From positions 186,001 to 250,000 of the forward strand of contig JBLWGC010000208.1 in the NCBI GenBank assembly GCA_048772705.1: a DNA stretch of 64,000 bases, read 5' to 3'. The stretch is from Leidyana gryllorum EB-2025a. Lineage: Eukaryota; Apicomplexa. Of this stretch, positions 44,020 to 53,871 are shown piece after piece; position 1 is the stretch's first letter; every line of letters begins with the position of its first letter. The translations under genes were made by a program, and so were the position numbers. The notes under the pieces were generated by a model. That model saw nothing but the letters and a program-made list of their open reading frames with translations. It did not search any database and had not been told where the DNA came from.

Positions 44020-45531
44020 ATGAAGCTTGCAGACCTTCTGAGTAGCCTCGTGCTCTGTGCGACAACCATCGCCGGTGCCCCAGGAGACTTGGACGTCTTT
44101 CGAATCTGTATAGAGTCTGATCATCCCATAAACGTTTCCTACAACACTTCAGCTGACTGGTCAACAGCTCGCACTTCTTGGAATCTGCAATACGTGTGGT
44201 ATCCTGATGCCGTTGTCTGGGCGCGATCTGTGTCAGACGTCTCGAGTGCTGTCCGATGCGCTGTGATAAGCGGTCATCGGGTCTCAGCTCGCAGCGGAGG
44301 CCACTCATATGCCGCTTTAGGTGAAGGCGGGCAGGACGGATCCATCATTGTCGACCTCAGCAGAATGAAGTGGGTTCGTGTACATCCTGCCACACACACT
44401 GTGGACATTGGGGCGGGCACACACTTGGGATCTCTCGAGAGACATTTGTGGAAAGAAGGACGCTATTTCATGCCACTTGGGTCGTGTCAGTGGTTGTCAC
44501 TGGGCGGATTCAGCACTGGGGGCGGTATTGGATTCGACACACGGAAATACGGCCCATTCTCAGACTCTGTGATCGAGATGCAGGCAGTGCTTTCAGACGG
44601 ATCAGTGGTCGAGGTCAGTCCCACCTCTCATCCCAGTTTGTTCTGGGCCCTTCGGGGTGGCGGGGGAGGTCAACTTGCAATTGTCACAAACTTCAGAGCA
44701 CGCTTGCGACAGTCTGGCGAGAACGATTGGTACTTGGCCAAAAAGTTGACATGGCCTTCAAAGGACATGGGTCGAGTCTTCTGCCACGTTTTGAATCACG
44801 GTGTGGATCTTCACACCGACACCTCGTGGCAGCTTGCTGTGACTCCAAGAAATATCTCATTGTCAGTTTGGGCCACCGGAGACATTGCAGTCCGGGAGCT
44901 GGAGGTGACTGAGATGCTACGGGGTTTGCCTCTGGCCAGTGATGTAGAGACACATCGAGGAGACCGTCACCAAGGCTGGCGTATGTTTGCAGATCCCGTG
45001 GACCTGCCTCGTCACGCTTACAGTATCAAGAGCAGTTTGGCAATAAATACTCGGATGAGTAACCAAGTGCATCACGGCCACCCGCGGAAACACGCTTTGC
45101 CGATGTCAGTATGCGATGGGGTTCAGTACCTGCTGCACAGTGCCCCAACCCCGGCTGATCATGTGATAGTGACGTTCATTGGAGGAGGAGGAGCTCCGAA
45201 CAAGGCTCCTCGTCGTAGCAGCGCCTTTGGTCATCAGTTAACGGATTATGTTGTAGAGCCATTGGTAAAGTACGATCGGTATTTGGGGGAGGAGCATTCA
45301 GTCTGGCAGCGCAAGCTGCTGAATCTTTTGGAGCCGTATTCAACTGGTCGAGCGTATATCAATGCGATAGAGTTGGACTTGTTGGAGAATTGGCCGATTG
45401 CCTATTGGGGCAAAGAGAATATGCGGCGACTGAAGCGGATTCAACTGGCATACGATCCACACGACCTGTTTGCGAAGCCGCGTACCATCAACAAAGTTGC
45501 AGGTCAAGTGGCGTGGACGCGTCGGCGCTGA
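44020..45531 (+). CDS. Secreted berberine-bridge-type FAD oxidase, paralogue 2
   Basis: An intronless frame of 503 residues starting with the signal peptide MKLADLLSSLVLCATTIAGA. The FAD domain retains ARSGGHSYAALGEGG (flavin His) and PLGSCQWLSLGGFSTGGGIG (candidate second flavin Cys, though the usual CPxVG has become CQWLS). HPSLFWALRGGGGGQLAIVT follows. The BBE end is ALELDLLENWPIAYWG-like, with YDPHDLFAKPR. It lies about 130 bp after paralogue 1 and 30 bp before paralogue 3. The catalytic site cannot be assigned from sequence alone. Divergence from its neighbours is considerable, so the duplication is old or selection is diversifying. Confidence 0.9.
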   Translation: MKLADLLSSLVLCATTIAGAPGDLDVFRICIESDHPINVSYNTSADWSTARTSWNLQYVWYPDAVVWARSVSDVSSAVRCAVISGHRVSARSGGHSYAALGEGGQDGSIIVDLSRMKWVRVHPATHTVDIGAGTHLGSLERHLWKEGRYFMPLGSCQWLSLGGFSTGGGIGFDTRKYGPFSDSVIEMQAVLSDGSVVEVSPTSHPSLFWALRGGGGGQLAIVTNFRARLRQSGENDWYLAKKLTWPSKDMGRVFCHVLNHGVDLHTDTSWQLAVTPRNISLSVWATGDIAVRELEVTEMLRGLPLASDVETHRGDRHQGWRMFADPVDLPRHAYSIKSSLAINTRMSNQVHHGHPRKHALPMSVCDGVQYLLHSAPTPADHVIVTFIGGGGAPNKAPRRSSAFGHQLTDYVVEPLVKYDRYLGEEHSVWQRKLLNLLEPYSTGRAYINAIELDLLENWPIAYWGKENMRRLKRIQLAYDPHDLFAKPRTINKVAGQVAWTRRR

Positions 45532-45561
45532 GGAGTTCCAAAAGGAGCGAGGTGCAGCCGC

Positions 45562-47052
45562 ATGAGAGTACGTGTTGCCACCTGGTTTCTGGCCGTTGGG
45601 TGGGCCTATGGTCAGGATCTCAAGAAGTTTAAGGAATGTATGGGGGAGAGAGAACAAGTAACTTATCGAGAGGACGATGAGAAGCAGTTTGACGATGACA
45701 AATTATCCTGGAATATTCGTCACATTTGGACTCCTGATGCTATCGTGTGGGCGGAAAATGCCAATCAAGTCAGTGAAGCGGTGAAATGTGCCTCAGAGAG
45801 TGGACACAAAGTATCACCCCGATCAGGAGGTCATAGTTATGAGTGTTTGGCATCCGGCGGTCAAGATCATGCGATTATGATAGACCTGCAGAAGATTCAG
45901 GATGTTAAGCTCGATTCAGAGGCCCTCTCAGCCTGGGTTGGCCCAGGTATACGGCTGGGAAAGCTCTACCTCCATTTATGGAGAGAGGGTCAGTATTGGT
46001 TCCCGCCCGGCCTGTGTCCGACCCTCGGGCTGGCGGGCTTCGCTCTTGGAGGCGGTGTAGGGTTCTGGTCCCGAAAATGGGGGTTAGCGAGTGATCATAT
46101 CGAAGAAATGGAAGTCGTCCTCGCTAACGGCACCCTCGCCCATGTCAGTGACACGGAACATCCAGACTTGTTTTGGGCACTGAGAGGCGGTGGTGGCGGC
46201 AACTTTGGAATAGTGACCAACTTCAAGTTACACGTCGAGAAGGCTCCCAAACAGGTTCTCGTCGTTGTGATCACGTGGGATCAGAAGGATTTGTCAGAAG
46301 TCGTGTGTCGGATGGTGGAAACTGCAGACAAAGCCGCCGTCGAAGTGGGGTGGGAACTCATTATCTATAATAACCGCACTGAACTCTGGGTCACTCTTTT
46401 GGACCCCAATGAGCGGAGAGAAGCGGAACTGACTGATCTGATAGCAGATCTGCCCCATCCACGGCGGTTCAGAGCTAATGATTTCGACTTCATGACGGCA
46501 TACCTCAATGTCTCCGACCGGCTGCATGACTCGCCCACGGCAGATGACCTCGACTTCCCGTCCAACTTTGTCACTCCGCACAAATACTCCAAGAAGAAGT
46601 CTCTGCTTATCCCCAAGGGCACTCAATTCACCAAGAAGACTTGCGATCAACTTGCTGCTAGGATTCCAGATATGGATCCACAGGCTCTGGTGATGTTCGA
46701 GCTCTATGGTGGTGCAGTCAATCAAATCGAACCCGACGCCACGGCTTATGTCCACAGAGAAGCCATCATAACACTGAGTATGGCTATTATTAGCAACGAT
46801 CCCGTTCCAGAGACGGCTGTGAAATGGCTGGAAGGCACCTTTGACCTCATGCAGCCAGTCACCAGTCCCCACTGTTACCAGAATTACATGGATCTCGACT
46901 TGAAAGATTGGGGGAGAGCGTACTATGGGTCCAATTTACCCCGACTGAAGAAGATACAAGAAGAATACGATCCAAGTGGTATTTTTGAGAAGCCACAATC
47001 TATCGCGGCTTTACCCCCCATCGAGCCCACGAACTCTCAGGATGACCTTTGA
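45562..47052 (+). CDS. Secreted berberine-bridge-type FAD oxidase, paralogue 3
   Basis: An intronless frame of 496 residues starting MRVRVATWFLAVGWAYG, a short signal peptide. Flavin-linking elements are PRSGGHSYECLASGGQDH (His) and PPGLCPTLGLAGFALGGG (Cys in the classical CPTxG context). HPDLFWALRGGGGGNFGIVT is perfectly family-typical. The BBE segment reads YMDLDLKDWGRAYYGSNL, then KIQEEYDPSGIFEKPQS, the most canonical of the three. It starts 30 bp after the stop of paralogue 2, too close for a usual promoter, so its regulatory sequence probably lies in the coding region of paralogue 2, or the transcript is processed from a longer one. Confidence 0.93.
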   Translation: MRVRVATWFLAVGWAYGQDLKKFKECMGEREQVTYREDDEKQFDDDKLSWNIRHIWTPDAIVWAENANQVSEAVKCASESGHKVSPRSGGHSYECLASGGQDHAIMIDLQKIQDVKLDSEALSAWVGPGIRLGKLYLHLWREGQYWFPPGLCPTLGLAGFALGGGVGFWSRKWGLASDHIEEMEVVLANGTLAHVSDTEHPDLFWALRGGGGGNFGIVTNFKLHVEKAPKQVLVVVITWDQKDLSEVVCRMVETADKAAVEVGWELIIYNNRTELWVTLLDPNERREAELTDLIADLPHPRRFRANDFDFMTAYLNVSDRLHDSPTADDLDFPSNFVTPHKYSKKKSLLIPKGTQFTKKTCDQLAARIPDMDPQALVMFELYGGAVNQIEPDATAYVHREAIITLSMAIISNDPVPETAVKWLEGTFDLMQPVTSPHCYQNYMDLDLKDWGRAYYGSNLPRLKKIQEEYDPSGIFEKPQSIAALPPIEPTNSQDDL

Positions 47053-47384
47053 AGGATGAATGTGAATGTAAACGGAAACGAGCTGCCAACAGAATGACAT
47101 TTTTGCTCACGTGAATGAGAGAAACTGTAGTCCGTACGCTGGTTGCTCCATGTATATACCACATCCGCTCGCGTTCAGACACCTTACACACACACACAAT
47201 TATGGCCACACAAACGTCGATTTCGTCCAAATTCCTCCTACTTGTCCAAGTCTCTCTCTCCTTTCTATTCGCTCGGTGGTAAGATGTGATAAATGTACTA
47301 TTAAGGACGGCGTTCGATGATCATTGCCTCTCTGGGCGAAACATAATAATGGAAAAAAGAGAGTCAAATATTGCGGGATAAACT
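47053..47384. other. Convergent intergenic spacer, no gene seen
   Basis: About 330 bp between the convergent stops of FAD oxidase 3 and the unknown minus-strand gene. It has a short (CA)n-like patch near 47188-47198 and no supported frame. Confidence 0.6.
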
Positions 47385-49683
47385 TTACACAGCTGTCGCT
47401 GGTGTCCAGGCTGGATCGGTCTGACCGCGATGGCTCCTGCGACGGCTGGAATGTGAACCATTCTCTTCATCGGACGAGTGCTCGTCACCGTCTCTACGCC
47501 GTCTGGAGATCCTATCTCTACGACATACTCGTGGTATTTTATGCCGTCTCCGAGGCCGGGAGCGCTTCAAAAAGCGTACGATGGCGTCCCTGAAATTCCG
47601 AGTGCGTTGCTCAATAACGTCATCGAGCTGAGTAACGAACCACTCAGGAAGTGGCGGGGAACAATCCTTGAATACTTCTTGTATGATATGGTCTCGGATC
47701 TGGATACGAGCCGGTTGCTCGTAGAACCACGCGGATTCAGAGTAGAGAAGGAGTATGAGTATCTGCGGTGGGGAAGTAAAGATGCAGTGTGTATCACTAC
47801 GCGACACTTACTTTATTGATGATCGAAATCATTACGGCCTCGAAGTCGGATTTGACTTGCGTAAAGTTGTCGAGGAGACGACTAAAATTGGGCCGACCTA
47901 AAGCGTCCAAAGCTTTGTTGTCGGCGAGCGAGAGAGGAATGATGGGGAGCATTCCGAGTTTGTTTATGGATCTTCTGACATCTCCAGCGGTCAACGTCGG
48001 TACCACAGCGAGAGGACGGATTTGTTGCTGGTATTCTGTTGACTGAAGAGTGAAGAGATCAGTCATAGCTGACAGAATGGCACAAATCTCATTATATTCC
48101 TGTGCGTTCCGAGGAAAAGGGTGATTGCCGGAAGCCTCCGCAGGGTTATCGCTCAAAGGTGGTATCTTGGGCTCCTTGGTCCCCGGTGCAAAGGTTATGT
48201 GTCGACCTCTAGCTTTGATCTGCTCGATCTTCACTTTTACCTCTGCTTTATCGTTGCTACCCTTCTGCCGTGCATCCGCGGTGCCGACAACCTCAACTCC
48301 ACCACCATCGTCCTCCTGTAACCTAACCCGCGTCCGCATTCTACTATTCGCCACGTTTGGTGGCGGCATGTCGTCCGGCATGTCGTCCGGACGTCTCGTC
48401 AATATCCCCTTTGCTGGCTTGAAATGGAGGTACATAGGCGCCAACTTGATGAGATCCGCTGGTTCACAGACTTTGGGCGGAGCTTCGGTCACCGTCGAGC
48501 GCACAGAGTCACCATCGGAATCTATGTCCACCAGTCGTGCTGCCCGTGGGTCAGCCGCAATCAGGGATCTGATCTCCGAGCTGCTACGGGGAGAGACTGG
48601 AGGAGTGCTATATGGGAAGTCCGGTGGGAAGTATTGATCCGCAGTGTCGAGCTGCGATTGATAGCAATGCATATTGACGGTGGGGAGATCTTGATAGTCA
48701 ACGATTTCCATCGGGGTGGCAATGCGGGCCCGCACGGTTGGTGCCCCATTGACTCCCTCTATAGTACCGATGACAAGGGCGTCGGTAATGGCCATCGGGA
48801 TTTCGGACCTCACTGAGAATCGAAGTCCCTGGGGCCCCCATATGTGCATGAGATGCTGTCCATCACCGACTACCGGAGCTCCGGTGCGAGACCTATCGAC
48901 CTGGAGGTGAGACATGGGAGCGACATTGTTGGTTTTGGGTGCGGTGGTGGATCGTCCGCGACTCGACCGATCGGTCTTTGTCGACCGGGCGGGATCTTCG
49001 TCGGTCTGATCAATCGGGGAGAATGGAGGTGGTTCCAAGGCGAAGGAAGGTGAGAGTTCTGCAGCAGAGGGAGGCAGTGGCATTTCCTCCATCGCATTCT
49101 CGTTCGGTTCTTCATCTTCGAACGTCGGTGACAGACGCGGGAGATCCAGTGGCGGAGGGACTGCCAATTCATCGGAAGACTCTTCAGTTGACTCGCTCTC
49201 GGGGTCCGAGACAATGGTTGGTGCTTGGCTACGGTCGGATCGCACCAATCGATGAGCGAGCGCGCGATGATGATTCCTGTAGATGGTGGCAAAGCGAGTC
49301 AGGCATTCAATGTTGTCACGAGCGCCTGGGAGACTCCTCGACATCCAATTTGTGAATCTTGTGGCAATGCCAAATTCGGGTTGGCGGCTGTCCTCCAGAC
49401 CGCTGGGCTGGGTGAAAATACAGTCATTGTCAGTTCTATCAGAACTCCGAGCTCTCTCCTGTGAGGGTATCGTCTCGAAGACAACATAGTCCATTTTGAG
49501 CAGTTTCCGCACATTGTAGTGGTCTTCGTAGACGTGAGTCGGCAAAGGCGTCCCATCTCGTTTTGAAACCAGAATGCGGAGCAGGAGTTCATAATAGTCC
49601 GAGGGTGGCAGTTGTCGTGGAATGATGAACCCGTCGAGGATCTTTTCCTCGTCACCGACAAATGATCGTTTCCGCTTCCCCAT
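47385..49683 (-). CDS. Unknown protein with acidic middle and basic tail
   Basis: Two exons on the minus strand, 49683-47812 and 47762-47385, joined in phase 0 over a 49-nt intron, give 749 residues. It begins MGKRKRSFVGDEEKILDG. The first 150 residues look folded (YYELLLRILVSKRDGTPLP, HVYEDHYNVRKLLKMDYVVF). The middle is Ser/Pro/Glu-rich and disordered. Residues about 530-680 are helical (YNEICAILSAMTDLFTLQST, SFEAVMISI-like). The tail is very basic (FLKRSRPRRRHKIPRVCRRD) and then Ser/Arg-rich, which suggests nuclear localisation or RNA binding. No family is recognised. Confidence 0.65.
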
Positions 49684-50711
49684 CCAAACTGTCGTTATTA
49701 ATTCCGGAGAAAATTTTTTGGACCACTTCGTGATATCCCAAAGTTATGCCTCTATTGCAGTTGAGGATATATCGGCGACAAACCGATCTTAATCTCTGAG
49801 ATGCATCCTCGCCACCGTAGATCAACCCGTAACGGAATTATCTCCGACACTTTCACGTCAGATCACCATCGACAATATCTTCGTCGTGGCAACCATCTCC
49901 TCCGTCACCTCGTAATCTATGCCGTCTCCCGTCCTCCCGCTGCTTAGGCTGCCTCGTAAGAAAGCCTTCAGTCTGAAATGGACGGGTGCCCGCTTTCAAT
50001 GAATGTACAGAGAGTTTGTTGTCCTTGGTTTCCATGATTTCGACAAAACGAGACACACATTGGCTCAACCTCACCTACTGCCGCCAAGTGCTGAACAGCC
50101 GTCTCCTGGCGTTTGCAGCCTCTATGTGTCCTGTGGTGTACTTTCATCCGCCTCTTTCGGGGAGAATTGACCTTTCCTGTCAGAGCTGAGCTGAGCTGAG
50201 AACATCAATACTGTATCGAAGAGAGATCTGGCTGAAGAGATTAGCTTAGAACGGGGAGGTGGAGAGGGGAGCGTTCCTTCATGTCCCTTCAGCGCTATTG
50301 TAAACCGCCGAGCACTCACAAATTGACCACAGCTTATTCCAGCAGCGAGCCTCGATACCCCTAAATGCGATGCAAGCGAGCTCTCGATGCATTGGCGACG
50401 CCAGTCTGGCTGCCAACAAATTCGAGAGAGTACAAGCTGAAGCAAAGTGGCCAAGCCAGGATTAGGGTGGCCCGAAAAGATGGCGACGCTGCCGACGGCA
50501 TCGGTGAGGTGTCACTACAAAGGGCTATTGGATCGATGGTGGTTTTGATGATATGGAGGGAAGCGACTAAGCCACCGCATCTTTACCAAATGGCTGGCTA
50601 TCTGGACTAAAGGTACTGAAAGTTCGCGTGTCACTTACTTTCAGGACTCGTTCACGTTTTCTTAGTAAAATTCGTGCCCATCCTAACTCAGTGGAGAGGT
50701 TATTCTATTAC
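49684..50711. other. Roughly 1 kb spacer before the tandem family, no gene supported
   Basis: Short open frames occur on both strands, none with a recognisable motif. A plus-strand frame at 50365-50610 ends 100 bp before the first family gene, and a ttactttcag acceptor-like site lies at about 50635-50644. An upstream exon of the family gene is therefore possible but not supported by frame. Confidence 0.4.
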
Positions 50712-51881
50712 ATGAAGCCACCCATACTTCATAAGAAACGATGTGCCGAAGGTAGCCCACTCACAGTGGACTTGAAGGTTTTCGCGGCAGCACTGACTGT
50801 GTTGACGCAACCACACACAGACCAGGTGGTCGCAGTACTTTCGGAAAAGAGTTCGCTTCCCTATGACAAGCCAACGACAAACGGTCCTGTTGTATCCAAA
50901 GTCTCCAGGGCCGCCGCTACTGAGTATTGCAATTGGGTACGGGAAGCTGAACGGCTGGCATCTGAGGCCTATCTTCCGATGCCACTTATCGACCGGGAAG
51001 TTGAGTACATGAAGCATTGTTTCGATGAATACCGTAACTGGACGGAGACCATTGAGGGCCTCTCTCAATGGACCCGGGCGGATACGGTTCCTTTACGCCT
51101 TTACAAGGCATGTCGTGTGATTCTTGACCTATGCCGTCGACGAATCCACGACCTTACGATGGCAGATGGCCAACGGGCGCGTGGGAACGACTTGGTGGAT
51201 GCTGTAGCTATCGCACGGTCGTACAATCTCCTCAAAATATGCACCAGCGAAGCCCCTCTATCGCTATGGCAGCCGCTCTGGGAAGACGCGGAGAACGGAA
51301 TTTGGCAGACTTTGAAGATTTCGAAGGACAAAGCTCAAAATGTCAGACATAAGATTTGCCCATACATTCCTTCCTCGGCGATGACCGACTTTTTGCGGCT
51401 CATTACGCTGGAGGAGTGTGGGTCGGGAGAAGCAACGGGGACCCCTGGGGGAAACCAGGAAACTATTATTGTCGAAGATCAAACGTGGGAGAATGCAGTC
51501 ACCTCAACGGACACGTGGCACGGTGCAGAGACATCAGTGGAGACGTGGGAGGATGCAATAATCTCGTTAACTGACGAGACTGGTGATCAGAAGTCAACAA
51601 ATCTACCCATCAACAACTCAAACACTTTCTGGAACAGCGCTTCCATAGAGATTCTGACGTCTCTGCCCCGCGATTCATTCAGAGAGGCTACAGACTACAC
51701 TCTCCCCAAGTTGGAGCGCGGGTCTTTGGCCTGGAAGCGTCGAGCCATCATCCACACCGTCAAGAACGAAGATAGCGAACTGACTTCTCACATCACACGT
51801 GCTGCTGATGTTTGGCCCCGAATTAGGTTGCTTGGCAACAAAGACTCTTGGGTCGACAATATGCTTCACGAGCGAGGGTAA
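50712..51881 (+). CDS. Tandem helical-domain family, member 1
   Basis: 389 residues in one exon. The open frame starts further upstream without an ATG; I choose MKPPILHKKRCAEGSPLTVD because it aligns with the start of other members and is followed by the family helix LKVFAAALTVLTQ. Helical region 1 (about 95-165) contains YMKHCFDEYRNWTETIEGL and TVPLRLYKACRVILDLCRRR. Helical region 2 (about 168-202) reads YNLLKICTSEAPLSLWQPLW and continues to IWQTLKI, matching the PLxxWxxxW signature. A Trp/Glu/Thr-rich repeat (TWENAVTSTDTW, VETWEDAI) and a short folded end follow. Family assignment rests on layout and short motifs; function is unknown. Confidence 0.65.
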   Translation: MKPPILHKKRCAEGSPLTVDLKVFAAALTVLTQPHTDQVVAVLSEKSSLPYDKPTTNGPVVSKVSRAAATEYCNWVREAERLASEAYLPMPLIDREVEYMKHCFDEYRNWTETIEGLSQWTRADTVPLRLYKACRVILDLCRRRIHDLTMADGQRARGNDLVDAVAIARSYNLLKICTSEAPLSLWQPLWEDAENGIWQTLKISKDKAQNVRHKICPYIPSSAMTDFLRLITLEECGSGEATGTPGGNQETIIVEDQTWENAVTSTDTWHGAETSVETWEDAIISLTDETGDQKSTNLPINNSNTFWNSASIEILTSLPRDSFREATDYTLPKLERGSLAWKRRAIIHTVKNEDSELTSHITRAADVWPRIRLLGNKDSWVDNMLHERG

Positions 51882-51909
51882 GCCGACGAGAAATAAATAT
51901 TTGTTCACA

Positions 51910-53547
51910 ATGACCTCTCACAGAGTCAATGACCACACTCTGCTGTGGTTGGAAGAGATGCGCGAGCGTATCGTCAACAACACCCAGGAGGATCTCCCCG
52001 TACGATGCGGCTCTCGCATTAAGTATCAAGCAAGACCTCGTGTAGCTCATCGGGACAATCTGCAGCTCGGACTCGAGCCTCTCCTACTAAGAGATGGTCC
52101 AGACTGGGAGCCCCTGACGTTGAACGAGCTTATGGAACAAATTTGGGAAGAAGCAGACAGGGCTAAGGCCAAAGCGACTTTGCGCCCTGCAGAGAAGAGG
52201 TCGGTGCCCAATACTGCTGGCAAGAAAAGTCTTATTCCCATCGCGGTCCGCAATACTGCTGAGAAGAAGGGCGTTATTCCCGTCCCGCCGCGGAGTATCG
52301 CTGACAGGAAGCGCCTTGATCCCGTCTCGGTGCGAAATACTGCTCAGCAGAGGCGCGGTATTCCCGTCTCGGTGCGGAATACTGCGGAGCAAAAGCCCGT
52401 TATTCCCGTCTCGGTGCGGAATACTGCGGAGAAGAAGCGCATTGTTCCCGTCTCGGTGCGGAATACTGCGGAGAAGAAGCCCGTTATTCCCGTCTCGGTG
52501 CGGAATACTGCTCAGCAGAGGCGCGTTGTTCCCGTCTCGGTGCGGAACACTGCGGAGCAGAAGCCCGTTATTCCCGTCTCGGTGCGGAATACTGCCCAGC
52601 AGAGGCGCACTGTTCCCGTCTCGGTGCGGAATACTGCGGAGAAGAAGCGCGTTGATCCCGTCTCGGTGCGGAATACTGCTCAGCAGAGGCGCGTTGTTCC
52701 CGTCTCGGTGCGGAACACTGCGGAGCAGAAGCCCGTTATTCCCGTCTCGGTGCGGAATACTGCCCAGCAGAGGCGCACTGTTCCCGTCTCGGTGCCCAAC
52801 ACTGCCGACGAGAAGCGCGTTGATCGCGTCTCGATGCGGAGTGTCGCTGACAGGAAGCGCGTTGATCCCGTCTCGGTGAGGAGTGTCGCTGAGAAGAAGC
52901 GCGTTGATCCCGTCTCGGTGCCCAACACTGCCGACGAGAAGCGCGTTGATCGCGTCTCGATGCGAGTCGCTGAGAAGAAGCGCGTTGATCCCCTCTCGGT
53001 GCCCAACACTGCCGACGAGAAGCGCGTTGATCGCGTCCAACAGAGCACACTCTCTCTCGAGGACCAAACCAGCATTCTCGACATGTTGGCCAAGGAGTCC
53101 GCCTCAGCCGCGATGAGAAACTCAAGTCACCTCGACACGCCCGACGCGCCGGAAGTTCCACTGAAGTCGACATTTCTTGATGGGGATGTCGTCACGAGAT
53201 CGAAACTACCGGTGAAGTCAGCCTTGCCAGGGGTGGAGCGGGCTGCTAAGCCACGTCGCGCATCGATCCCTCAAAAATCCGACCATGCTGCGTCAGGATG
53301 GATGTTTCAACTGGGAAAAATCTCGACTTTGCCGAGGAAGCGTCTGGAGGATCTGACCACGCTACTGAAACGGACTATTTTATTGCCTTCCAGCGAAGGC
53401 AACCCTCAGTCGAGCGAATTTTCACAGGACCAAGATCAAAATTTATCGCAAACAAAGGTACCCAACCTGTCACCCGCGTCTCAAGATATTGAAGGACGTC
53501 CTTCCAGGTGGTCCCTTGGCCAGCTGACCCCTGTTCTATCATTTTAG
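51910..53547 (+). CDS. Tandem-family neighbour with 20-unit RNTAEKK repeat
   Basis: 545 residues in one exon, starting MTSHRVNDHTLLWLEEMRER 28 bp after member 1. An N-terminal helical stretch (about 1-95) leads into about 20 tandem 14-residue units on the theme VRNTAEKKRVDPVS (about residues 99-376). A Ser/Thr-rich tail follows with WMFQLGKISTLPRKRLEDL. The second family signature (PLxxWxxxW) is absent, but member 4 carries a single MRRNTAKKGAVSTVP, so the repeat probably grew from a family motif. It may be the front half of a broken gene whose rear half is the next frame. No function can be given. Confidence 0.6.
   Translation: MTSHRVNDHTLLWLEEMRERIVNNTQEDLPVRCGSRIKYQARPRVAHRDNLQLGLEPLLLRDGPDWEPLTLNELMEQIWEEADRAKAKATLRPAEKRSVPNTAGKKSLIPIAVRNTAEKKGVIPVPPRSIADRKRLDPVSVRNTAQQRRGIPVSVRNTAEQKPVIPVSVRNTAEKKRIVPVSVRNTAEKKPVIPVSVRNTAQQRRVVPVSVRNTAEQKPVIPVSVRNTAQQRRTVPVSVRNTAEKKRVDPVSVRNTAQQRRVVPVSVRNTAEQKPVIPVSVRNTAQQRRTVPVSVPNTADEKRVDRVSMRSVADRKRVDPVSVRSVAEKKRVDPVSVPNTADEKRVDRVSMRVAEKKRVDPLSVPNTADEKRVDRVQQSTLSLEDQTSILDMLAKESASAAMRNSSHLDTPDAPEVPLKSTFLDGDVVTRSKLPVKSALPGVERAAKPRRASIPQKSDHAASGWMFQLGKISTLPRKRLEDLTTLLKRTILLPSSEGNPQSSEFSQDQDQNLSQTKVPNLSPASQDIEGRPSRWSLGQLTPVLSF
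52204..53038 (+). repeat. 42-bp coding minisatellite, about 20 units
   Basis: Tandem units of 42 bp (one shortened by a codon) encode 14 residues around R-N-T-A-E/D-K-K-R-V-D/I-P-V-S. Units alternate between a few subtypes (AEKKRVDP, AEQKPVIP, AQQRRVVP, ADEKRVDR), and larger blocks of two to four units recur, which indicates repeated unequal exchange. All six frames are nearly free of stops across the array. Confidence 0.95.
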
Positions 53548-53871
53548 TCGTCGTATTCTAGTCAACAGTAGTACAGTTCCTGCCCGCCCAGGATGACTCG
53601 GAAGCTGTTCGTGTCCACCCCACCGAATAGCAAAGATACATGTGGGTCAGTTTATTGTACATTAAATTTTTCGTGGTAATAGCTCGGCTCGACTGTGTCG
53701 CACACCGATTGCAACAGATCATAGAGTCGAATTCTCGCTTTCGAGATTCCGTCCTCCAACACAAATACTGTTTCTCGCATCCGTCCTGGCAGTGGCTTTG
53801 CATCCCCCCCAAATGGTGGGGGTAGTGATGGATGTGGTGTGCGAGTCACCGCCACACTGACCTTCACTGCG
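53548..53871. other. Spacer possibly holding the joint of a broken family gene
   Basis: About 320 bp between two plus-strand family frames. No complete frame joins them. On the minus strand a frame over 53652-53912 encodes MRETVFVLEDGISKARIRL and looks mildly protein-like, but it overlaps the next gene and lacks support. Confidence 0.4.

Noticed and set aside
52316-52879. Plus-strand frame of FPSRCGIL-type repeats
   Set aside because: It is another frame of the same 42-bp repeat, confined to the array and without a natural start or end.
52087-53067. Long minus-strand frame of HRDGINALLL-type repeats
   Set aside because: It is the antisense shadow of the 42-bp coding repeat; the plus frame has the unique flanking sequence and the family link.
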